From the NCBI GenBank assembly GCA_913064995.1, contig CAJYBL010000115.1, positions 1 through 5,324 of the forward strand: a DNA stretch of 5,324 bases, written 5' to 3'. The position numbers and the translations under genes are program-made. This DNA comes from an uncultured Alphaproteobacteria bacterium. Its GTDB lineage: Bacteria > Pseudomonadota > Alphaproteobacteria > Puniceispirillales > Puniceispirillaceae. A model generated the notes under the pieces. The model saw nothing but the letters and a program-made list of their open reading frames with translations. It made no database searches and was not told the DNA's origin. Shown in pieces: positions 1 to 5,324 of the stretch; positions within the stretch are counted from its first letter, which is position 1; every line of letters begins with the position of its first letter.

Positions 1-27
1 TAGATCTCCTGTCTTTAAAAATCGCGC

Positions 28-101
28 CCGGGCCTGAAAAATCAGGGCATGCCCGGCCGGTCTATCACTTTCCCGCCAAAATCTCTGGATTGAACGCGGG
101 A
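28..101 (+). promoter_or_regulatory. Structured leader upstream of rpmI (two hairpins)
   Basis: Two inverted repeats lie in the untranslated region before rpmI. In the first, CCGGGC (28-33) pairs with GCCCGG (51-56). It continues inward as CTGA (34-37) with TCAG (42-45), closing an AAAA loop and leaving 46-50 as a 3' bulge. In the second, TCCCGC (71-76) pairs with GCGGGA (96-101) across a 19-base loop. Neither is followed by a T run, so they do not look like intrinsic terminators of an upstream gene. In other bacteria the infC-rpmI-rplT operon is autoregulated by L20 binding the mRNA, so a ribosomal protein leader is a reasonable guess. It is inference only. I found no convincing -35/-10 pair at 1-132. 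TTGAAC (90-95) has no good -10 partner and lies too close to the ribosome binding site. Confidence 0.35.
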
Positions 102-121
102 TAGGTGTCCTTTTGCTAAGA

Positions 122-127
122 AAGAGG
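122..127 (+). promoter_or_regulatory. Ribosome binding site of rpmI
   Basis: AAGAGG lies five bases before the ATG at 133. It fixes the rpmI start, which also matches the conserved L35 N-terminus MPKMKTKSGAKKRF. Confidence 0.75.
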
Positions 128-132
128 TCAAC

Positions 133-330
133 ATGCCCAAGATGAAGACCAAAAGCGGTGCGAAAAAGAGATTTCGCCTGACCGCAAATGGCAAGGTTCG
201 CGGCTCTGCTGCCTTCCTAAGCCATAACCTACGTCGCCGTTCCCAGAAAATGAAACGTCAAGCTCGTGGAACCATGATCTTGTGTGATGCGGATGCGCGC
301 ATCGTTAAACGTTTCCTTCCATACGCTTAA
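133..330 (+). CDS. rpmI: 50S ribosomal protein L35
   Basis: This small, very basic protein of the large ribosomal subunit is 65 aa, the usual length for bacterial L35. It begins with the family signature MPKMKTKSGAKKRF. A Lys/Arg-rich middle follows (about residues 20-45, including HNLRRRSQKMKRQAR), and it ends with the typical AD-containing stretch and VKRFLPYA (compare the family's common VK-x-LPY ending). The start is supported by a strong ribosome binding site at 122-127. rplT begins 13 bases after its stop, so the two are almost certainly co-transcribed, as in most bacteria. In the usual order infC sits directly upstream, and it must lie beyond the left edge here. Nothing is unusual in the protein. 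Confidence 0.97.
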   Translation: MPKMKTKSGAKKRFRLTANGKVRGSAAFLSHNLRRRSQKMKRQARGTMILCDADARIVKRFLPYA

Positions 331-343
331 CGGAGGCTGGTAA

Positions 344-697
344 ATGGCACGCGTTAAAAGAGGTACCACGACTCACGCCCGGCACGCCAAGGTAATCAAG
401 GCAGCTAAAGGCTATTACGGACGTCGTAAAAACACATTCAGAACCGCTACCCAAGCCGTCGATAAGGCACGTCAATATGCCTATCGTGACCGGCGTGTGC
501 GGAAGCGGGAGTTCCGCGCTTTATGGATCCAGCGGATCAATGCTGCTGCACGCCTATATGGTGTAACCTATTCACAGATGATGGGTGGCCTTATCAAAGC
601 CGGAATCGAAGTCGATCGCAAGATGCTTGCTGATCTAGCGGTTAATGAGCCACGTGCATTTGAGGCCCTGGTAGAGCGGTCAAAAGCGGCAAGCTAG
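344..697 (+). CDS. rplT: 50S ribosomal protein L20
   Basis: L20 is a primary 23S rRNA-binding protein needed early in large-subunit assembly, and in several bacteria it represses its own operon. The product is 117 aa, standard for the family. The basic N-terminal extension (residues 1-60) starts MARVKRG and contains the conserved KAAKGYYGRRKNTFRTA stretch. The globular C-terminal half carries RALWIQRINAAAR (about 59-71), then LIKAGIEVDRKMLADLA (about 83-99). A strong CGGAGG at 331-336, seven bases before the ATG, decides the start. It follows rpmI by 13 bases. A terminator-like structure begins 28 bases after its stop, so the ribosomal protein transcript may partly end there before pheST. Confidence 0.97.
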   Translation: MARVKRGTTTHARHAKVIKAAKGYYGRRKNTFRTATQAVDKARQYAYRDRRVRKREFRALWIQRINAAARLYGVTYSQMMGGLIKAGIEVDRKMLADLAVNEPRAFEALVERSKAAS

Positions 698-724
698 GGA
701 TCATCCCAAAATACGAGACGACAG

Positions 725-814
725 ACGAGCCGTTGTGTTGACCGGTGCCAGAAAAAATGATTGGTTTTGTCCATGATTGATCTGGCCACTGCGATCACGG
801 CGGCTCGTTTTTTT
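725..814 (+). terminator. Terminator-like branched hairpin between rplT and pheS (possible attenuator)
   Basis: The 5' arm at 725-737 (ACGAGCCGTTGTG) pairs with the 3' arm at 796-808 (CACGGCGGCTCGT) over 13 base pairs, including two G-U pairs. The 3' arm ends in a run of seven T at 808-814, the layout of an intrinsic terminator. The enclosed 58 bases are not unstructured. GTGCCAGA (745-752) pairs with TCTGGCCAC (781-789) with one bulged C, giving a second nested stem. A simple terminator normally has a short loop, so this branched form suggests a regulated attenuator or a processing site controlling read-through from rplT into pheST. I found no good promoter downstream of it (only 47 bases remain before pheS) and no clear competing antiterminator. 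Structure and T run are seen; regulation is inferred. Confidence 0.7.
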
Positions 815-861
815 CAAGCCCACTTCTTTTTGAATCATATGACGACCGATGGTGAAATATA

Positions 862-1947
862 ATGCAAAGCCTTGATGCCGTATCTTCAGAAATCATTGCC
901 GCCATTGGTGTCGCAGATAGCCTTGACGCGCTTGAGGCGATCCGTATTGACGCGCTTGGGAAAAAAGGCCGCATTTCATTGATGATGCGCGATCTTGGCG
1001 GTATGGATGCCGAAGCGCGCAAACAGGCAGGCCAAGCGCTGAACAAGGTCAAGGACGAGATCGCCGCAGCAATTGACGCCAAACAGACGATGCTGGCATC
1101 AGCGGCGCTGAATGCAAGATTATCTGCCGAACGGTTGGATGTGAGCTTGCCAAGCCGGCCCGAAACTGATGCACGGCTTCACCCATTGTCACGCACCATT
1201 GAAGAAGTGATCGCTATTTTTGCCGAAATGGGGTTTCAGGTTGCCGAAGGCCCAGATATCGAATCCGACTATTATAATTTTACCGCGCTGAATATTCCGC
1301 CCGAACACCCCGCTCGTCAGGAGCATGACACATTCTACCTGCCGGCCGATGCCAATGGCAAACGCAAGGTGCTTCGCACGCATACCTCGCCGGTGCAGAT
1401 TCGGACAATGGAGGCCAATGAGCCACCAATCCGCATCATTGTTCCCGGGCGTACCTATCGATCTGACCATGACGCCACACATTCGCCGATGTTTCATCAA
1501 TGTGAAGGGCTGGTCATTGGCGATGGCATCCATATGGGGCATCTCAAAGGTTGCCTGATTGATTTCTGCCGTGCCTTTTTTGGGGTTGATGATTTGCCGG
1601 TGCGGTTCCGGCCAAGCTACTTTCCCTTTACCGAGCCATCAGCGGAAGTTGATATTGGCTGTACCCGCGATAATGGCGCGCTGAAAATTGGTGCTGGTGA
1701 TGATTGGCTGGAAATTCTTGGATCGGGCATGGTCAATCCACGCGTTCTAGAAAACTGCGGCTATGATCCAGAAAAATATCAAGGATTTGCCTTTGGTATG
1801 GGGATTGAACGGATTGCGATGCTGAAATATGGCATCCCTGATCTTCGTACCTTTTATGATAGCGATTTGCGCTGGATGCGCCATTACGGCTTTTTGCCAT
1901 TTGATGCGCCGTCAATTCATGCCGGTCTTGCTGGGGGAGCTGTTTGA
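862..1947 (+). CDS. pheS: Phenylalanyl-tRNA synthetase alpha subunit
   Basis: This is the catalytic subunit of the cytoplasmic (alpha-beta)2 enzyme that activates phenylalanine with ATP and charges tRNA-Phe. The 361 aa product starts with a helical tRNA-contacting arm (about 1-90), followed by a class II aminoacyl-tRNA synthetase core. Visible core motifs are GPDIESDYYNFTALN (130-144), motif 2 around GRTYRSDHDATHSPMFHQ (196-213), PSYFPFTEPSAEVD (251-264) and motif 3 GFAFGMGIERIAMLKYG (308-324). F254 and F256 correspond to the Phe-stacking residues F258/F260 of E. coli PheS, and A310 to its pocket residue A294. The pocket therefore looks normal. A tail of about 20 aa after HYGFLPFD is longer than in E. 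coli (327 aa) and, in my knowledge, common in Alphaproteobacteria. The ATG at 862 is the first possible start, because an in-frame TGA lies at 853-855. GGTGA at 851-855 is the likely ribosome binding site. The stop overlaps the pheT start. Confidence 0.97.
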   Translation: MQSLDAVSSEIIAAIGVADSLDALEAIRIDALGKKGRISLMMRDLGGMDAEARKQAGQALNKVKDEIAAAIDAKQTMLASAALNARLSAERLDVSLPSRPETDARLHPLSRTIEEVIAIFAEMGFQVAEGPDIESDYYNFTALNIPPEHPARQEHDTFYLPADANGKRKVLRTHTSPVQIRTMEANEPPIRIIVPGRTYRSDHDATHSPMFHQCEGLVIGDGIHMGHLKGCLIDFCRAFFGVDDLPVRFRPSYFPFTEPSAEVDIGCTRDNGALKIGAGDDWLEILGSGMVNPRVLENCGYDPEKYQGFAFGMGIERIAMLKYGIPDLRTFYDSDLRWMRHYGFLPFDAPSIHAGLAGGAV

Positions 1948-4352
1948 TGAAATTCACCCGCGACTGGCTATTCAGCCATCTTGAAACCGATCGGCCGCTG
2001 GCTGAAATCTTGGACGTTCTGCCCATGCTTGGGTTGGAAGTTGAGTCAGTTGTTGATCGTGCAGCTGCCTTGACACCATTTGTGATTGCCGAAGTGATCT
2101 CGGCTGAGCAGCATCCCAATGCTGATAAATTGCGCGTCTGCATGGTCAATATCGGCGCTGGCGATCTGGTTCAGGTGGTATGTGGCGCGCCGAATGCACG
2201 CGCTGGCATGAAGGGTGTTTTTGCGCCGGTCGGTGCCCATGTTCCCGGAATTGATCTGACGCTGAAAACCGGTGAGATTCGCGGCGAGCTGTCAAATGGC
2301 ATGCTATGTTCGGAACGCGAAATGCAGCTATCGGATGAACATGACGGCATTATCGATCTGGCGGCAGATGCCCCTGTTGGCGCATCATTTGCCGCCTATG
2401 CCGGGCTTGATGACCCGATTATCGAAATTGCGATCACGCCCAACCGGGCTGATTGTCTTGGTGTTCGCGGTGTTGCGCGCGATCTGGCAGCGGCTGGCTA
2501 TGGCCAGTTAAAGCCAATTGATACAAGCCCGCTTGAGGGCAGCTTTGACAGCCCTATATCATGGGATCTGAATTTGGCGCCCGATGAGGCGCATCTATGC
2601 CCGCTGGTATCAGGGCGCGCCTTTACCGGATTGAAAAATGGCAGCAGCCCTGCATGGATGGCAAACCGCCTAACAGCCATTGGTCAACGGCCAATCAGCG
2701 CATTGGTTGATATCACCAATTATGTGATGGTCGATCTTGGCCGCCCACTCCATGCCTATGACATTGATAAAATTGATGGCGGCAAATTGATCATTGGTCG
2801 GGCAAAACCAGGCCAAACCATGACCGCGCTAAATGAAAAAACCTATGATCTTGACGAAGATATGCTGGTGATTGGCGATGCGAATGGCCCTGATGATCTT
2901 GCTGGCATCATGGGTGGTGAGCGGTCTGGCGTGAGTGATGCCACCGATAAGATGTTTCTGGAAATTGCGATCTTTGATCAGATTGCTGTTGCCACAACAG
3001 GTCGTAAGCTCAATATCCATTCGGATGCCCGCTTTCGTTTTGAACGTGGCCTTGATGTAACATCTCCTGAATGGGCGTCGGGCTATGTAGCGCGGTTGGT
3101 GATGGATATTTGTGGTGGACAGGCAAGCCATATGGTGATCGCCGGTGACGGTGCCGACTGGACGCGCGAGATTTTTCTCGCAAGTGACAAGGTTGAGCGG
3201 CTGACCGGCATGATTGTGCCAAAGGCGCGCCAGACCAAAATTCTAGAAAATCTTGGCTTTACTGTTCGCGAAGATGCTGCTGGCTTGCAGGTTAGCCCGC
3301 CACCATGGCGCGGTGATATTGACGGCGCTGCCGATCTTGTTGAAGAAATCAGCCGGATTTATGGATTTGATCATTTGCCAATGGTGCATTTGCCACGTGA
3401 GCATGTTGTTGCCCAACCGGCGGTGAATGCGGCACAGGCGCGTCCATTGCGGCTGCGCCGTGCTATGGCCGAACGAGGTTTGACCGAGGCGGTAACATTC
3501 TCTTTCCTTGCTGAAAAAGAAGCGGTGATGTTTGGTGGCGGTGATGCCAGTCTGCGCTTGGTCAATCCGATTAGTGCTGATCTGTCAATTATGCGCCCAT
3601 CGGCCTTGCCAAATCTTTTGTCGGCTGCCGCGCGCAATCAAGACCGTGGCGAAGCTGATATTGCGATGTTCGAGGTTGGGCCGGTCTTTCTTGGTGATGA
3701 GCCTGATCAGCAACGAACCGCTGTGGCGGCAATCCGGCATGGTGCTATGGCACCACGCGAATGGCATGGCAGCCGGCGTTCGGTTGATGTGTTTGATGCC
3801 AAGGCTGATGCTGAAGCGGCGCTTATGGTTCTTGGCGTGCGGCGTGGCAGCTTGCAAATCGAATCAGGCGGGCCTGATTATTTTCATCCGGGTCGTTGTG
3901 GACGGTTGCTGCAAGGCCGTTCATTGCTGGCGCAATTTGGTGAGGTTCACCCCCAAGTGGCCTCACATTTTGGGTTACGAAATTCGCTTGTTGGCTTCGA
4001 ATTGTTTTTGGAAGACGTGCCATTGGCGAAATCACGTGGGCCTGCGCGTTCCTATCTGAAAATGTCGCCATTCCAGCCAGTCAGTCGTGACTTTGCATTT
4101 ATTCTTGATGATGATGTACCGGCAAGCCAGCTTCTTCGTGCGGTAAAATCGGCAGCTGGGCCATTGGTAACTGATGTTCAGCTATTTGACGTGTATCAGG
4201 GCAAAAATATTGGTGATGGCCAAAAATCGCTTGCAGTTGCCATCACCCTGACGCCGCAAAAAGCGACATTGAGTGAAGCTGAAATCGAAGCAATTAGTGA
4301 TGCGGTCATCGCCGCTGCTGGTAAAAATTGTGGTGCTGTCTTACGCGGGTAG
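1947..4352 (+). CDS. pheT: Phenylalanyl-tRNA synthetase beta subunit
   Basis: The beta subunit of PheRS is needed for the active heterotetramer and hydrolyses mischarged Tyr-tRNA-Phe. I place the start at ATG 1947, giving 801 aa beginning MKFTRDWL, rather than at the TTG three bases earlier. It then overlaps the pheS TGA by one base (TGATG), with GGGGGAG (1933-1939) as ribosome binding site, which implies translational coupling. Domains in order are: an EMAP-II-like tRNA-binding OB fold (about 39-150; HPNADKLRVC, NGMLCSE); B3/B4 editing domain (about 210-390; ALVDITNYVMVDLGRPLHAYD in part, SDARFRFERGLD); B5 (about 405-475; PPPWRGDI, DLVEEISRIYGFDHLP); a catalytic-like core without class II catalytic residues (about 490-695); and a C-terminal FDX-ACB anticodon-binding domain (about 706-800; SPFQPVSRDFAFILDDD, FDVYQG). 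H269 and E339 seem to match known editing-site His and Glu residues. Length and domain set are complete. Confidence 0.97.
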   Translation: MKFTRDWLFSHLETDRPLAEILDVLPMLGLEVESVVDRAAALTPFVIAEVISAEQHPNADKLRVCMVNIGAGDLVQVVCGAPNARAGMKGVFAPVGAHVPGIDLTLKTGEIRGELSNGMLCSEREMQLSDEHDGIIDLAADAPVGASFAAYAGLDDPIIEIAITPNRADCLGVRGVARDLAAAGYGQLKPIDTSPLEGSFDSPISWDLNLAPDEAHLCPLVSGRAFTGLKNGSSPAWMANRLTAIGQRPISALVDITNYVMVDLGRPLHAYDIDKIDGGKLIIGRAKPGQTMTALNEKTYDLDEDMLVIGDANGPDDLAGIMGGERSGVSDATDKMFLEIAIFDQIAVATTGRKLNIHSDARFRFERGLDVTSPEWASGYVARLVMDICGGQASHMVIAGDGADWTREIFLASDKVERLTGMIVPKARQTKILENLGFTVREDAAGLQVSPPPWRGDIDGAADLVEEISRIYGFDHLPMVHLPREHVVAQPAVNAAQARPLRLRRAMAERGLTEAVTFSFLAEKEAVMFGGGDASLRLVNPISADLSIMRPSALPNLLSAAARNQDRGEADIAMFEVGPVFLGDEPDQQRTAVAAIRHGAMAPREWHGSRRSVDVFDAKADAEAALMVLGVRRGSLQIESGGPDYFHPGRCGRLLQGRSLLAQFGEVHPQVASHFGLRNSLVGFELFLEDVPLAKSRGPARSYLKMSPFQPVSRDFAFILDDDVPASQLLRAVKSAAGPLVTDVQLFDVYQGKNIGDGQKSLAVAITLTPQKATLSEAEIEAISDAVIAAAGKNCGAVLRG

Positions 4353-4370
4353 AACCTCATAACTTGGCTC

Positions 4371-4399
4371 CTTGGAAGACAAGCTGTCCGGTCTCCAAG
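4371..4399. other. Imperfect inverted repeat between the convergent genes
   Basis: CTTGGA (4371-4376) pairs with TCCAAG (4394-4399), and GAC (4378-4380) pairs with GTC (4391-4393). This gives nine pairs with one bulged A and a ten-base loop. It sits midway in the 88 bases separating the stops of pheT (plus strand) and the hydroxylase (minus strand), where a bidirectional terminator would be expected. No T run follows on either strand, so an intrinsic terminator is not well supported. CCAAGCTTGG at 4395-4404 is a separate overlapping palindrome that could compete with the same arm. Confidence 0.35.
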
Positions 4400-4440
4400 C
4401 TTGGTTCTGGACTGATATCGCCAGGCAATAGTTGTTAGCG

Positions 4441-5277
4441 TTACGTCACTGATTTACGTTTTTTCATACGAAGTCTTTGGGTTGCTTCATCTGTGCCGTC
4501 ATGATCGGTTCCCAACCAAACATCTAAAGGCATATCCATGTTCCCATAGTTACAATCAAAGTATTTGTGGTGTAATTGATGATGAAAGTCAGCAGAGTCC
4601 AAGATTTTGGTCTCCTTGTTCATAATCTTTTCAAACCCTGAATGGGTAAATGCCGGGTTTAAGGTCACCAAAATAAGGTGAATGATCACAATGACTGGAT
4701 CAGTTGGGATAATGAAATGTATCAATGGTGATGATTGGTAAATTAAATTTTCAATCGGATGCATCGAAATTCCTGACCATGGTCCTGTATTGACATTTCT
4801 GTGGTGTGTAATGTGAACGTGTTTGTAGAGAAAAGGGTGATGCAGAAGACGATGAATAAAATAGAAATGGATTCCACGGATAAGTGGGAAGCATAAAATC
4901 CAAGCAAAGAATTGAAGGGGATGTTCGGTAAATGGGGCAACGCTAATCCATTCATTTGCAAGTGAGTAGAGGTACAAAACCTCGTAACCAGTCCACACGG
5001 TTACTCCACTCGCAATGCTCCAGAACATATTGTCATAGACTTGATCGTTAAATTTGAAGACTTTGTTTTTTGTTGCCATCTCGCGGTTTAAGAACTTGAA
5101 CCTGTTACCCTGTGCTTTACGGACGTGTAAGTATAGGTGCAGGGATCCCGCCACCAAAAACAAAAGAGCGGTGTTGCGAAGGAAAATTAAAAGGACCCAG
5201 TCAAAAGTTACATGCTGCATTGTTTGAACGCTGGGCGTCAGATATTGATGTATTACAAGTCCCAAAATTATGAACAT
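4441..5277 (-). CDS. Sterol desaturase / fatty acid hydroxylase family membrane protein, 5' end uncertain
   Basis: This is a predicted integral-membrane di-iron oxygenase that inserts oxygen into, or desaturates, a lipid-type substrate. The substrate cannot be read from the sequence. The 278 aa product carries the family's histidine clusters: HRLLH-H (142-147), HITHH (155-159) and HQLHH (233-237). Supporting family features are SMHPIEN (171-177), THSGFE (211-216) and the C-terminal NYGN and DVWLGTDHDG (252-261). Hydrophobic segments lie near 2-12, 26-50, 84-105, 121-140 and 185-207, with a very basic tail (MKKRKSVT). The ATG at 5277 is the first in frame but has no ribosome binding site. The frame stays open and protein-like (KRWISISRFL) to about 5307, then reaches a stop inside an adapter-like sequence. 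The gene may therefore really start beyond the window. It converges on pheT and has no functional partner here. Its GC is about 40 percent in sampled lines, clearly below pheT, suggesting transfer or an assembly join. Confidence 0.85.
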   Translation of the reverse strand: MFIILGLVIHQYLTPSVQTMQHVTFDWVLLIFLRNTALLFLVAGSLHLYLHVRKAQGNRFKFLNREMATKNKVFKFNDQVYDNMFWSIASGVTVWTGYEVLYLYSLANEWISVAPFTEHPLQFFAWILCFPLIRGIHFYFIHRLLHHPFLYKHVHITHHRNVNTGPWSGISMHPIENLIYQSSPLIHFIIPTDPVIVIIHLILVTLNPAFTHSGFEKIMNKETKILDSADFHHQLHHKYFDCNYGNMDMPLDVWLGTDHDGTDEATQRLRMKKRKSVT

Positions 5278-5308
5278 TAAGAAACGCGAAATGCTAATCC
5301 AGCGCTTT

Positions 5309-5324
5309 AGATCGGAAGATCACA
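5309..5324 (+). other. Sequencing-adapter-like sequence at the right edge
   Basis: The last 16 bases, AGATCGGAAGATCACA, equal the start of the common Illumina TruSeq indexed adapter (AGATCGGAAGAGCACA) except for T instead of G at position 12 (5320). The match runs exactly to the end of the window and has the orientation expected for adapter read at the 3' end of an insert. I consider it probable untrimmed adapter rather than genomic DNA. A natural match cannot be excluded without reads. It matters because it supplies the only in-frame stop (TGA, minus strand, 5320-5322) upstream of the hydroxylase. Confidence 0.6.

Noticed and set aside
1..3. TAG at the left edge as the infC stop codon
   Set aside because: Gene order makes infC likely just upstream, but with no codons visible before it this cannot be supported.
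738..766. Possible pheS promoter with -35 TTGACC at 738-743
   Set aside because: No -10 element resembling TATAAT lies 15-19 bases downstream, and a transcript starting there would lack the 5' arm of the terminator stem.
757..780. Seven-codon ORF (MIGFVHD) in the attenuator loop, as a phe leader peptide
   Set aside because: It has only one Phe codon and no ribosome binding site; the chance of such a short frame is high.
795..1082. Minus-strand ORF of 95 codons over the start of pheS
   Set aside because: It lies opposite the conserved PheS N-terminus and the attenuator, has a low-complexity Ser/Ala/Arg-rich product, and matches no family I recognise. It is a shadow of the real gene.
1189..1542. 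Minus-strand ORF of 117 codons within pheS
   Set aside because: It overlaps the best conserved part of the PheS catalytic core, has no recognisable domain or ribosome binding site, and is explained by antisense codon bias.
1944..1946. TTG at 1944 as the pheT start
   Set aside because: The ATG directly after it gives the family-typical MKF start, has better ribosome binding site spacing and forms the usual TGATG overlap with pheS.
3532..4059. Plus-strand ORF of 175 codons inside pheT in another frame
   Set aside because: It is Cys/Trp/Arg-rich without a recognisable domain and is fully inside PheT's conserved core, as expected for an out-of-frame reading.
4743..4961. Second minus-strand ORF inside the hydroxylase gene
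   Set aside because: It overlaps the essential histidine clusters in another frame and has no domain of its own.

Overview
The window looks like a piece of an alphaproteobacterial chromosome. It carries a standard translation cluster and ends in one unrelated, AT-richer gene on the opposite strand. The order rpmI-rplT-pheS-pheT, the PheS with a short tail after motif 3 (361 aa) and the PheT of about 800 aa with an FDX-ACB domain all fit Alphaproteobacteria. A marine lineage such as SAR116 is my impression from protein style and moderate GC. It is inference, not proven by the sequence.

Layout. Positions 1-132 form a leader with two possible hairpins and a good ribosome binding site. infC, the usual upstream neighbour, is not inside the window. 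Next come rpmI (L35) and rplT (L20), 13 bases apart. The gap at 698-861 holds a long, branched, terminator-like structure ending in seven T residues, placed as an attenuator or processing element between the ribosomal protein genes and pheST. pheS and pheT follow and overlap by one base (TGATG). They encode the two subunits of phenylalanyl-tRNA synthetase. pheT ends at 4352. After 88 bases containing an imperfect hairpin without a T run, a minus-strand gene (4441-5277) encodes an integral-membrane di-iron oxygenase of the sterol desaturase / fatty acid hydroxylase family. It converges on pheT.

The first four genes supply the translation machinery: two large-subunit ribosomal proteins and the enzyme that charges tRNA-Phe. 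The membrane hydroxylase has no visible link to them. By eye its GC is near 40 percent, against about 50-55 percent in pheT, so it is either a separately acquired gene or lies past an assembly junction. The last 16 bases match an Illumina adapter at 15 of 16 positions, so the right-hand end, including the in-frame stop upstream of the hydroxylase start, should be treated with suspicion.

I see no new defence, mobile or biosynthetic system here. The points most worth checking are the adapter-like end, the rplT-pheS attenuator-like structure with an overlapping Phe-containing small ORF, and the origin of the hydroxylase.
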